NCBI GenBank assembly: GCA_049514215.1
Contig: JBEKVI010000002.1
Span: 1-64,000 of the forward strand
Source of the DNA: BOG-994 sp049514215
Lineage (GTDB): Bacteria; Pseudomonadota; Gammaproteobacteria; Burkholderiales; Burkholderiaceae_D
Length of the DNA stretch: 64,000 bases
Reading direction: 5' to 3'
This document shows, one piece after another, positions 26,435 to 33,617 of this stretch. The position numbers were made by a program, and so were the translations under genes. Below the pieces are notes generated by a model that saw only the letters and a list, made by a program, of their open reading frames with translations, was not told where the DNA came from and searched no databases. The stretch's first letter is position 1. Every line of letters begins with the position of its first letter.

Positions 26435-27727
26435 ATGGCTAAAAACGTCGTCGTCATCGGCACCCAGTGGGGCGACGAGGGCAAGGGCAAGGTGGTCGAT
26501 TGGTTGACCGACCATGCGCAGGCGGTCGTGCGTTTCCAGGGCGGCCATAACGCTGGCCACACCCTGATCATCGGCGGCAAGAAGACTGTCTTGCGCCTGA
26601 TTCCCTCGGGGATCATGCGTGCTAACGTGACCTGCTATATCGGCAATGGCGTGGTGATCTCGCCCACGGCGCTGCTAGGCGAGATCGCCGAACTTGAACA
26701 GGCCGGCCTTAGCGTTGCAGCGCGACTGCGCATCAGCGAAGCCTGTCCCCTGATCCTGCCCTCGCATATCGCCATCGACCAGGCCCGCGAGGCTCGGCAG
26801 GGCTCGAGCAAGATCGGCACGACCGGACGGGGGATCGGGCCGGCCTACGAGGACAAAGTGGCGCGCCGGGCCTTACGTGTGCAGGACCTGTTTGCTCCGG
26901 CACGCTTTGCTGAGCGTCTTGCCGAGGTGCTGGACTATCACAACTTCGTCCTGCAGCACTACCTGAAGGTTGCGCCGGTGGACTTCGAAGAAGTCAAGGA
27001 CGCCACCCTCAAATTGGCTGATCGTATCAAGCCCATGATTGCTGACGTTCCCCGGCTCCTCTATGAAGCGCAAAAAAACGGGCAGAGTCTGCTCTTCGAG
27101 GGAGCCCAGGGAGCGCTTTTGGACGTCGATCACGGGACCTACCCTTACGTGACCTCGAGCAACTGCGTGGCTGGCGCCGCTGCCGCCGGAGCGGGTGTAG
27201 GACCGCAGAGTCTGCACTATGTTCTGGGGATCACCAAGGCGTACACCACGCGAGTCGGATCGGGTCCCTTTCCGACGGAACTGTTCGATGCCGTCGGCCG
27301 CCATTTGGCCGAGCGGGGCAACGAGTTTGGGTCGGTCACGGGGCGCGCCCGTCGCTGCGGTTGGTTCGATGCGGCCGCCCTGAAGCGCTCGATTCAGATC
27401 AACGGCGTCTCGGGGCTGTGCATCACCAAGCTTGACGTGCTCGACGGCGTCGAGTCGATCAAGCTCGGCGTCGGTTACCGGATCGACGGAAAGGTGATTG
27501 ATATCCTGCCTTTCGGAGCGTCAGAAATCGAGGGCTGCGAGCCGGTCTACGAAGAGCTTGAGGGCTGGAAGCAGAGCACCTTTGGCATCCGCACCCTCGA
27601 AGGGCTGCCCTTGAACGCGCGACGCTATCTGGAACGGCTTGCCTCGGTCTGCGGCGTGCCGATCGACATGATTTCGACCGGGCCCGAGCGCGACGAGACG
27701 ATCGTGCTGCGCCATCCCTTCCTCTGA
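26435..27727 (+). CDS. purA: Adenylosuccinate synthetase
   Basis: Catalyses GTP-dependent condensation of IMP with aspartate in AMP synthesis. The 430-residue protein starts MAKNVVVIGTQWGDEGKGK, the family's P-loop-like signature, with the catalytic His in GGHNAGHT. GTTGRGIGPAYEDK and TRVGSGPFPTEL are further signature blocks. ATG 26435 is preferred over a TTG six bases earlier. A phosphoribosyltransferase remnant follows after 14 bases. Confidence 0.97.
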   Translation: MAKNVVVIGTQWGDEGKGKVVDWLTDHAQAVVRFQGGHNAGHTLIIGGKKTVLRLIPSGIMRANVTCYIGNGVVISPTALLGEIAELEQAGLSVAARLRISEACPLILPSHIAIDQAREARQGSSKIGTTGRGIGPAYEDKVARRALRVQDLFAPARFAERLAEVLDYHNFVLQHYLKVAPVDFEEVKDATLKLADRIKPMIADVPRLLYEAQKNGQSLLFEGAQGALLDVDHGTYPYVTSSNCVAGAAAAGAGVGPQSLHYVLGITKAYTTRVGSGPFPTELFDAVGRHLAERGNEFGSVTGRARRCGWFDAAALKRSIQINGVSGLCITKLDVLDGVESIKLGVGYRIDGKVIDILPFGASEIEGCEPVYEELEGWKQSTFGIRTLEGLPLNARRYLERLASVCGVPIDMISTGPERDETIVLRHPFL

Positions 27728-27741
27728 GGCCACGTGACCCC

Positions 27742-28193
27742 ATGAGTGCGCCACCGAGCGGTTCCGATCTTTGGGTTTCCTGGGACGAATATCACCGTAC
27801 GATCGAGCGTTTGTGCATGATCCTGTTCGAGTCTGACTGGAGATTCGACCACGTACTCTGCCTGGCGCGCGGAGGACTGCGCGTGGGTGACGTGGTCTCT
27901 CGCATCTTCGATCTGCCGCTGGCGATCCTCGCCGCGAGTTCCTACAGGGAGGAGGGCGGCACGCGGCGCGGCGACCTCGACATCGCGCGTCACATCACCG
28001 CCACACGCAGCGCGCCCAGTGGACGACTGCTCCTCGTGGACGACCTGGTCGATTCCGGAACCACATTGGACCTGACTATTTTGTGATGCATCTTCCCACG
28101 AATCCGTGGATCCATCAGCCGTTCGAGGACTATGACACCTTGAGGCCGCATCAACTGGCAGCGTGGATGAAGCGGGGTACGTCGGGTCCCTGA
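27742..28193 (+). pseudogene. Phosphoribosyltransferase gene disrupted by an internal frameshifting deletion
   Basis: The first 108 or so codons are a normal purine-type phosphoribosyltransferase: CLARGGLRVGDVVSRIFDLP and the PRPP-binding loop LLLVDDLVDSGTTLD. The frame then hits TGA at 28084. In a different frame the expected C-terminus resumes at 28071 (PDYFVMHLPTNPWIHQPF, ending at TGA 28191-28193). Roughly 35-40 codons normally between these blocks are missing, and the deletion is not a multiple of three. Homologues follow purA in many betaproteobacteria at about 180 residues. I conclude the gene is inactivated, although a truncated 114-residue product could still be made. Confidence 0.82.
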
Positions 28194-28496
28194 TGCACTG
28201 GGGCTGCCCGCACAACCCGGGTCTGCAGCGCAAGGAGAGAGCTGGGCGCGTGGCGGGCACGCGCATTGCCTTTATGAGTCCGGCTCTTTGAAGCGGCTTC
28301 TTTCAAAGACTTGGTAACCAATTGTCACCGCAACGCCGGGCCTGCGGTTTTTGGGCGTACATGGAGTGTCCTGAGCGCAGTAAGATCCGTCACTCGAAGT
28401 GACGGCCCCAAAAACGTCATCGCATCCGGACAAGGCGTAGTGTACGAGGGGATGCGACGAGTACGGCATTTGTCATGGATGGAGTTGGAGGAAGAA
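28194..28496. other. Non-coding, hairpin-rich spacer
   Basis: No convincing gene is seen in these 303 bases. Three inverted repeats occur: CTTTGAA/TTCAAAG at 28286-28308; CCGCA/TGCGG followed by five T at 28328-28352; and a perfect 8-bp CCGTCACT/AGTGACGG hairpin at 28387-28405. In addition TTTTTGGG (28348-28355) can pair with CCCAAAAA (28407-28414) around the last hairpin. The 3' part must contain the promoter and leader of the PEBP gene. Confidence 0.5.
28328..28352 (+). terminator. Probable Rho-independent terminator after purA and the phosphoribosyltransferase remnant
   Basis: A five-bp CCGCA/TGCGG stem with a GC-rich 10-base loop is followed directly by TTTTT. The stem is short, so strength is uncertain, but position and T-run fit a terminator. 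Confidence 0.45.
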
Positions 28497-29078
28497 ATGG
28501 GTATCCGCTCGGACGGCGCCTGGCGCGTTTTCAACGGTCTCGTGGCCGCGTCCTTGCTTCTGGCGCAGGCGGCCTGTGCACCTTCGCTCGATGCGGACGG
28601 AATCTATCCCGTCATCGAGCTGTCGAGCCCGGATCTGACCAATGAATCCATCCCCAAGAAGAACACCTGTGACGGAGAAGCGATCTCGCCTGCGCTCAAT
28701 TGGAGCGCCGTTCCGGAAAACACCCGCAGTCTCGTTCTTCTCGTGACGGCCAAGGACTCTCCGCTGACCTTCATTACGGGACCGTTCGTTCACTGGGTAC
28801 TCTACGATCTGCCGCCCCAAACGCGGGGACTTCCGGAGGGTGTGCCTGCCCAGGAACTGAGGCCCGATGGCTCAAAGCAGGGCAAAAACGGGTTCGACAG
28901 GACCGGCTACCTGGGACCGTGTCCCGTGGGGCCCTATCCCCACCGCTACTCCTTCACCCTCTACGCGCTCGATTCGAGCCTGAATCTGCCCGGCGGCGCG
29001 AGTAAGAGCGAGGTGCTTGCGGCAATGCAGGGACATGTGGTCGGGCAGGGCCGATTCGTGGGACGCTATCAGCGTTAG
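28497..29078 (+). CDS. PEBP / YbhB-YbcL (Raf kinase inhibitor-like) family lipoprotein
   Basis: A phosphatidylethanolamine-binding-protein-like protein of 193 residues with an N-terminal lipoprotein-type signal ending LAQAAC. Conserved blocks are LSWS-like LNWSAVPENTRSLVLLV, FVHWVLYDLPPQTRGLPEG and GYLGPCPVGPYPHRYSFTL. The family's ligand pocket residues are present, but bacterial function is unknown. ATG 28497 is chosen because GGAGGAAG lies just upstream and the signal peptide begins there; a longer upstream frame looks non-coding. Confidence 0.82.
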   Translation: MGIRSDGAWRVFNGLVAASLLLAQAACAPSLDADGIYPVIELSSPDLTNESIPKKNTCDGEAISPALNWSAVPENTRSLVLLVTAKDSPLTFITGPFVHWVLYDLPPQTRGLPEGVPAQELRPDGSKQGKNGFDRTGYLGPCPVGPYPHRYSFTLYALDSSLNLPGGASKSEVLAAMQGHVVGQGRFVGRYQR

Positions 29079-29458
29079 CCGAGGGGATAAAAGACGGTAA
29101 ATTCAGATTGGCGGGTTTTGCTGCTACTATTGCCCTACAGCAATTCCCAGGACGGCCGATTCAGGTCGTCGCGGACATGCGGTAAGGCTGGTAGCCGGAT
29201 GGACCTGCCAGACCGCTCGAGCGAGCGGTGAAGGTTCGGGTCTGCATCGCCATGATTGCCGCTTCGAGTTTTCCGAAGGAAGACCACGCGCAGACGAGCG
29301 TGGAGCCGACTTGAAAGCTCGTTAAAATACCCGATGTATTGAATATCAAAAAGCGTTCGTTGCAGACCCTGCGCAGCAAGGCGCGGATCCGACCGAGCTT
29401 CATTTGTGGGAAAGGCAGGAAGTGGACCGCTAAAGGGTGCCGTAGCTGCCTGCGGTCC
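29079..29458. other. Intergenic region with no recognised gene
   Basis: About 380 bases between the PEBP gene and the 3' end of tRNA-Leu(CAG). Short open frames on the minus strand run into or through the tRNA and show no recognisable protein family. An AT-rich stretch around 29320-29350 (TTAAAATACCCGATGTATTGAATATC) stands out from the GC-rich surroundings. I see no clear promoter, repeat or terminator. Confidence 0.4.
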
Positions 29459-29545
29459 TGGTGCCCAGAAGAGGACTCGAACCTCCACAGTGTTGCCACC
29501 GCTAGGACCTGAACCTAGTGCGTCTACCAATTCCGCCATCTGGGC
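29459..29545 (-). tRNA. tRNA-Leu (anticodon CAG)
   Basis: On the minus strand the 87-nt sequence folds as a type II tRNA: acceptor arm GCCCAGA/TCTGGGC, D-arm with AATTGGTAGAC, anticodon stem CTAGG/CCTAG enclosing loop TTCAGGT (anticodon CAG), an extra arm, and T-loop GGTTCGAGTCC. The CCA end is encoded (29459-29461). Confidence 0.95.
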
Positions 29546-29582
29546 ACGATGGGGCTAAAGCGAACGCAAGATTGTAAAGAGA

Positions 29583-32108
29583 TTGCCCATTTTGTCAACA
29601 GAGAAGAATAATACCAACCCTCCCGAAGGCGGACCCATAGTCAAGCGCCGCGAATCCAACAAGAGCGCACGCGCGTCGAACGAATCGTTCCCCGCCGCGC
29701 CCGCTTTCGAAGTGGCCATCCCGAGTCGAGAAGAGATGCTGCGCGAGCTGCGCAGCGCCGACGTACCCCTCACCCCGGAGCAGCTGGCCAAGCGATTGGG
29801 AGTGAACGCGCCGGCCTGGGACGGGTTCGAACGTCGGCTCGCCGCCATGGAACGTGACGGGCAACTCATGCCCAACCGCAAAGGCGTGCTCTTGCTTTCG
29901 ACCAAGCTCGACTTCATCGCCGGGCGCGTGTCCGGGCACCGCGATGGCTATGGTTTCCTGATCCGGGACGATGGCGTCAGGCCCGACCTGTGGCTGGCGC
30001 CCAAAGAGATGCTCAAAGTCCTGCATGGTGACCGCGTGCTGGTCAAGCCGACGGGGTCGGACTATCGCGGCAAACCCGAGGGCGTGATCGTCGAGGTTAC
30101 CGAGCGCCGCACCAACAAGCTGGTCGGACGCCTCCTCAACGAGCGGGGCGTCTTTGTCGTGGTCCCGGAAGACCAGCGCATCAAGCACGACATCCTGATT
30201 ACGCCCGGCGAGACGCGCAAGGCGCAACCTGGCCAGGTCGTTACGGTCGAAATCGTCGAGCAACCGTCGCGTTATACCCAGCCCATCGGACGAATTGCCG
30301 AAGTGCTGGGCGAGATCGACGATCCGGGAATGGAAATCGAGATTGCGGTGCGCAAGTTCGATGTCCCCCACCTTTTCCCCTCGCAAGCTTTGGCCCAGGC
30401 GGATCGCCTGCCGGACGCCGTGCAAAAGAAGGACCTGGCGCAGCGCGTCGATCTGCGCGATCTCGCCTTCGTCACCATCGATGGCGAGGATGCACGCGAT
30501 TTCGACGATGCCGTCTACTGCGAGCCTCTTGAAGCACGCCGGTCAGGTCATCGACTTCTCGTCGCCATTGCCGACGTGAGCCACTATGTCGCGCCGGGGA
30601 CCGCGCTCGACGAGGAGGCCTTCGAACGAAGCACGTCGGTGTATTTCCCGCGCCGCGTGATTCCGATGCTCCCCGAAAAGCTGTCCAACGGTCTGTGTTC
30701 TCTTAATCCGAACGTCGATCGGCTGGTGCTCGTGTGCGACATGGTGGTCAGCGCCGCCGGGGAAGTCACGGCCTACCAGTTCTTCAATGCCGTGATCCAT
30801 TCTGCGGCACGGCTCACTTACAACGAGGTGGCCAGTATCCTGGCCGCGCCCGAAGGGCCGACGGCCCAGCTGCGCAGCGCGATCGTGCCCCGCCTGCAGC
30901 ATCTGTTCAATGTTTTTCAGGCGCTGCTATCGTCCCGGCAAGCCCGGGGTGCGATCGACTTCGACACGACGGAGACGGCGATCGTGTGCAATCCCGAGGG
31001 AAAGATCGAGCAGATCGTTCCGCGTACGCGCAACGATGCGCACAAGCTCATCGAGGAATGCATGCTGGCTGCAAACGTGTGTGCGGCCGATTTCGCAACG
31101 CGCCTGAAGCATCCCGTGCTTTTCCGGGTCCACGATGGCCCCACGCCCGAAAAGCTCGCGAATCTGAGAACCTTCCTCAAGACGCTCGGACTCTCGCTGG
31201 CTGGCGGTGAGCGGCCGCAGGCCAGCGACTATCAGGCGCTGACCCAGCGCATCCACGATCGACCGGACGCTCCACTGTTGCAGACGATGCTCTTGCGCTC
31301 CATGCAGCAGGCGATCTACAGCCCTGACAACGGGGGGCACTTTGGATTGGCCTATCCGGCCTATGCGCACTTTACTTCGCCCATCCGTCGCTATCCCGAT
31401 CTTCTGACCCACCGCGTGATCAAGGCGATCCTGGCTGGGACCAAGTACATCCCTTCCCTGCCGCGCAGCGATGATGATCCGATCCCGGCGGGCGCGCGCA
31501 CGCGTGTACCCACCAGGGAAGAGGCGCAGAGAATTCACGCGATCTGGGAGCAGTTCGGGTTGCAATGCTCGGCCAATGAACGGCGCGCTGACGAGGCCAG
31601 CCGAGACGTCGAGGCCTGGCTTAAATGCTATTTCATGCGAGAGCGGGTGGGCGAGCAGTTCCGCGGCACCATCTCTGGCGTGGCGCCCTTCGGTGTATTC
31701 GTCACGCTTGACGATCTCTTCGTCGAAGGACTGGTTCATGTATCCGAACTGGGGACGGACTATTTTCAGTTCAACGAAGCGCTGCACGAGTTGCGCGGCG
31801 AGCGCACCGGCCAACGCTTCCGGCTGACCGAGCCCTTGACGGTCCAGGTTTCGCGCGTCGATCTGGAGGCACGCAAGATCGAATTTCGACTCGTGCGCGG
31901 CTCGACCTACAACGAGTTGATGCGCGGTGTGCTACCAGACGAGGCGAAAAGCGCACGCAAGACGGGTCCCCGGGCCCCGGGCAAGCGCGCAGCCAAGCCA
32001 CGCGAAGACACCAAGGCCCCCTCGAACGCCGAACACGTGAAGTCCGCCGGCCGCGCCCGCAAAGCGGCCGGAAGGCCGGCCGGAAAAGTGGCCCGCCGAA
32101 AGCATTAG
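29583..32108 (+). CDS. rnr: Ribonuclease R
   Basis: A processive 3'-5' exoribonuclease able to degrade structured RNA, of about 841 residues. It has an N-terminal helix-turn-helix-like region (LTPEQLAKRLGVN), cold-shock domains (GRVSGHRDGYGFLI and following), the RNB catalytic core with DGEDARDFDDAVY, an S1 domain starting FRGTISGVAPFGVFV, and a Lys/Ala-rich basic tail. No ATG is available at the 5' end; TTG 29583 or TTG 29592 is used. rlmB follows after six bases, the order known from E. coli and many betaproteobacteria. Confidence 0.94.
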   Translation: MPILSTEKNNTNPPEGGPIVKRRESNKSARASNESFPAAPAFEVAIPSREEMLRELRSADVPLTPEQLAKRLGVNAPAWDGFERRLAAMERDGQLMPNRKGVLLLSTKLDFIAGRVSGHRDGYGFLIRDDGVRPDLWLAPKEMLKVLHGDRVLVKPTGSDYRGKPEGVIVEVTERRTNKLVGRLLNERGVFVVVPEDQRIKHDILITPGETRKAQPGQVVTVEIVEQPSRYTQPIGRIAEVLGEIDDPGMEIEIAVRKFDVPHLFPSQALAQADRLPDAVQKKDLAQRVDLRDLAFVTIDGEDARDFDDAVYCEPLEARRSGHRLLVAIADVSHYVAPGTALDEEAFERSTSVYFPRRVIPMLPEKLSNGLCSLNPNVDRLVLVCDMVVSAAGEVTAYQFFNAVIHSAARLTYNEVASILAAPEGPTAQLRSAIVPRLQHLFNVFQALLSSRQARGAIDFDTTETAIVCNPEGKIEQIVPRTRNDAHKLIEECMLAANVCAADFATRLKHPVLFRVHDGPTPEKLANLRTFLKTLGLSLAGGERPQASDYQALTQRIHDRPDAPLLQTMLLRSMQQAIYSPDNGGHFGLAYPAYAHFTSPIRRYPDLLTHRVIKAILAGTKYIPSLPRSDDDPIPAGARTRVPTREEAQRIHAIWEQFGLQCSANERRADEASRDVEAWLKCYFMRERVGEQFRGTISGVAPFGVFVTLDDLFVEGLVHVSELGTDYFQFNEALHELRGERTGQRFRLTEPLTVQVSRVDLEARKIEFRLVRGSTYNELMRGVLPDEAKSARKTGPRAPGKRAAKPREDTKAPSNAEHVKSAGRARKAAGRPAGKVARRKH

Positions 32109-32114
32109 TCGCCC

Positions 32115-32873
32115 GTGACGAAAGACCGGATCCTCTTCGGGTTTCACGCCGTTACTGCGCGTGTGCGGCACGATGCAAAGACGGTGGGCGAGGTCTACGT
32201 CGAGGCGGGCCGCCGCGACAAACGGATGCAGGATTTCTTACGGGGCGCCCAGGGTGCGGGGCTGCGTGTCCTGGCGGTCGATCGCGCGCGACTAGATGGG
32301 CTGGTCGGGCATGGCCGGCACCAGGGCGTTGCGGCGCGCGCGAGCGTGGTGCCCCTGTCCCACAGCATTGACGAGATCCTCGACGAACTCAGCGAGCCCG
32401 CGCTGTTGCTGGTGCTCGATGGCATCACCGACCCGCACAATCTGGGTGCATGTCTGCGGGTCGCCGACGGGGCTGGAGCGCACGCGGTGATCGCTCCCAA
32501 GGACCGGGCCTGCGGTCTGAACGCCACCGCCGCCAAGGCGGCCAGCGGTGCCGCCGAGAGCGTCCCTTACATCACGGTCACCAACCTCGCACGGACGCTG
32601 CGCGAACTTCAGGAGCGGGAGATCCGCGTCGTTGGCACTGAGGGTGCGAGCGGCTCACCTCTTTACGAATCCGAACTCAAGGGACCCCTGGCCCTGGTCA
32701 TCGGCGCCGAAGGCGAGGGAATGCGGCGCCTTACCCGCGAGACCTGCGATGTGCTGGTCTCCATTCCCATGACCGGCGTGGTGGAAAGCCTCAATGCGAG
32801 TGTGGCCGCCGCGATCTGCCTGTACGAAGCCAGACGCCAACGCCAGCTCACCATCGGGGTGGGATCCGCGTAG
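32115..32873 (+). CDS. rlmB: 23S rRNA (guanosine(2251)-2'-O)-methyltransferase RlmB
   Basis: A SpoU/TrmH-type knotted methyltransferase of 252 residues. The N-terminal RNA-binding domain (RILFGFHAVTARVRHD) is followed by motif 1 LDGITDPHNLGACLR, motif 2 LALVIGAEGEGMRRLT and motif 3 SIPMTGVVESLNASVAAAI. It is probably co-transcribed with rnr. Confidence 0.94.
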   Translation: MTKDRILFGFHAVTARVRHDAKTVGEVYVEAGRRDKRMQDFLRGAQGAGLRVLAVDRARLDGLVGHGRHQGVAARASVVPLSHSIDEILDELSEPALLLVLDGITDPHNLGACLRVADGAGAHAVIAPKDRACGLNATAAKAASGAAESVPYITVTNLARTLRELQEREIRVVGTEGASGSPLYESELKGPLALVIGAEGEGMRRLTRETCDVLVSIPMTGVVESLNASVAAAICLYEARRQRQLTIGVGSA

Positions 32874-33049
32874 ACAGCCACTGCGCCCAAGCAATCGGCT
32901 CTGGACAGCGGGGACCGTGGAAGGGCTGATCCGCCTTGCTGTGCTCACCCGAAAGGATCGGTCAGACCCGCCTGCGATCGCGAGAGCGTTCAGACCGCCG
33001 AGCCCTGAGCCGCCGGTGGGAAGCACTGGCTTCTGAGGGGCGACTCTGA

Positions 33050-33055
33050 TATACT
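33050..33055 (+). promoter_or_regulatory. Candidate -10 box for rpsO
   Basis: TATACT at 33050-33055, inside the only AT-rich part of the 244-base rlmB-rpsO spacer and about 62 bases upstream of the rpsO ATG. No good -35 is visible at the expected distance (TGGCTT at 33027 is poor), so this is tentative. Confidence 0.3.
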
Positions 33056-33117
33056 TTTACGCTTTCTTTCACGGTGCGATCCATCCAGTCGCAACCGCAT
33101 GTCTAAGGAGTTTGGAT

Positions 33118-33387
33118 ATGGCCTTCGCCAACTTGAACAAGGCGGAAATCGTTGCCGCGCACGCTCGTGCACAAAACGATACTGGTTCACCTGAAGTCCA
33201 GGTGGCCCTTTTGACGGCGCGCATCAATGAACTCACGCCGCATTTCAAGGAACACACCAAGGATCACCATTCGCGGCGCGGGCTGCTTCGCATGGTCAGC
33301 CGCCGTCGCAAATTGCTCGATTACCTCAAAGGCAGAGATGCCGATCGCTATCGTGCGCTGATCGAGAAACTTGGTCTGCGCAAGTAG
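33118..33387 (+). CDS. rpsO: 30S ribosomal protein S15
   Basis: An 89-residue primary 16S rRNA-binding protein of the small-subunit platform. HDTGSPEVQ-type signature (NDTGSPEVQVALLTARI), HSRRGLLRMVSRRRKLLDYL and the C-terminal YRALIEKLGLRK are intact. ATG 33118 has an AAGGAG site at 33105-33110; an in-frame TTG six bases upstream is unlikely. pnp follows, the universal rpsO-pnp arrangement. Confidence 0.97.
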   Translation: MAFANLNKAEIVAAHARAQNDTGSPEVQVALLTARINELTPHFKEHTKDHHSRRGLLRMVSRRRKLLDYLKGRDADRYRALIEKLGLRK

Positions 33388-33425
33388 TTGCACTTGTCCT
33401 TACCCCAGTCGTATCACGGCATCGA

Positions 33426-33456
33426 GCCTGCGCCAGAACACTGACGCGGGCTTTTT
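33426..33456 (+). terminator. Rho-independent terminator/attenuator after rpsO
   Basis: Stem GCCTGCG (33426-33432) with CGCGGGC (33445-33451), one G-T wobble, followed by TTTTTG. It lies between rpsO and pnp, where partial termination and RNase III processing are known in E. coli. Confidence 0.7.
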
Positions 33457-33617
33457 GTTTATTTGGGTTTTGCGCCGTCCCGATACAGGCCGGTTCGGCG
33501 CGCATGCATCGGCCTGAGATTGCAGGCGCACCCGGGCCATCGGCCCTTGCGACTCATTGCAGTTGAGGTGTACCGGCACACCTGAAATCAACCGGGACAT
33601 TGTGAAAGGAAACCATT

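Noticed and set aside
28311..28496. N-terminal extension of the PEBP gene
   Set aside because: The extension runs through hairpins in the spacer and precedes a clear ribosome binding site and lipoprotein signal starting at 28497.
29135..29539. Open reading frames on the minus strand starting MAELVDALGSGPSGG across the tRNA-Leu(CAG) gene
   Set aside because: The first part is simply the tRNA sequence read as protein, a common artefact; the remainder has no recognisable family.
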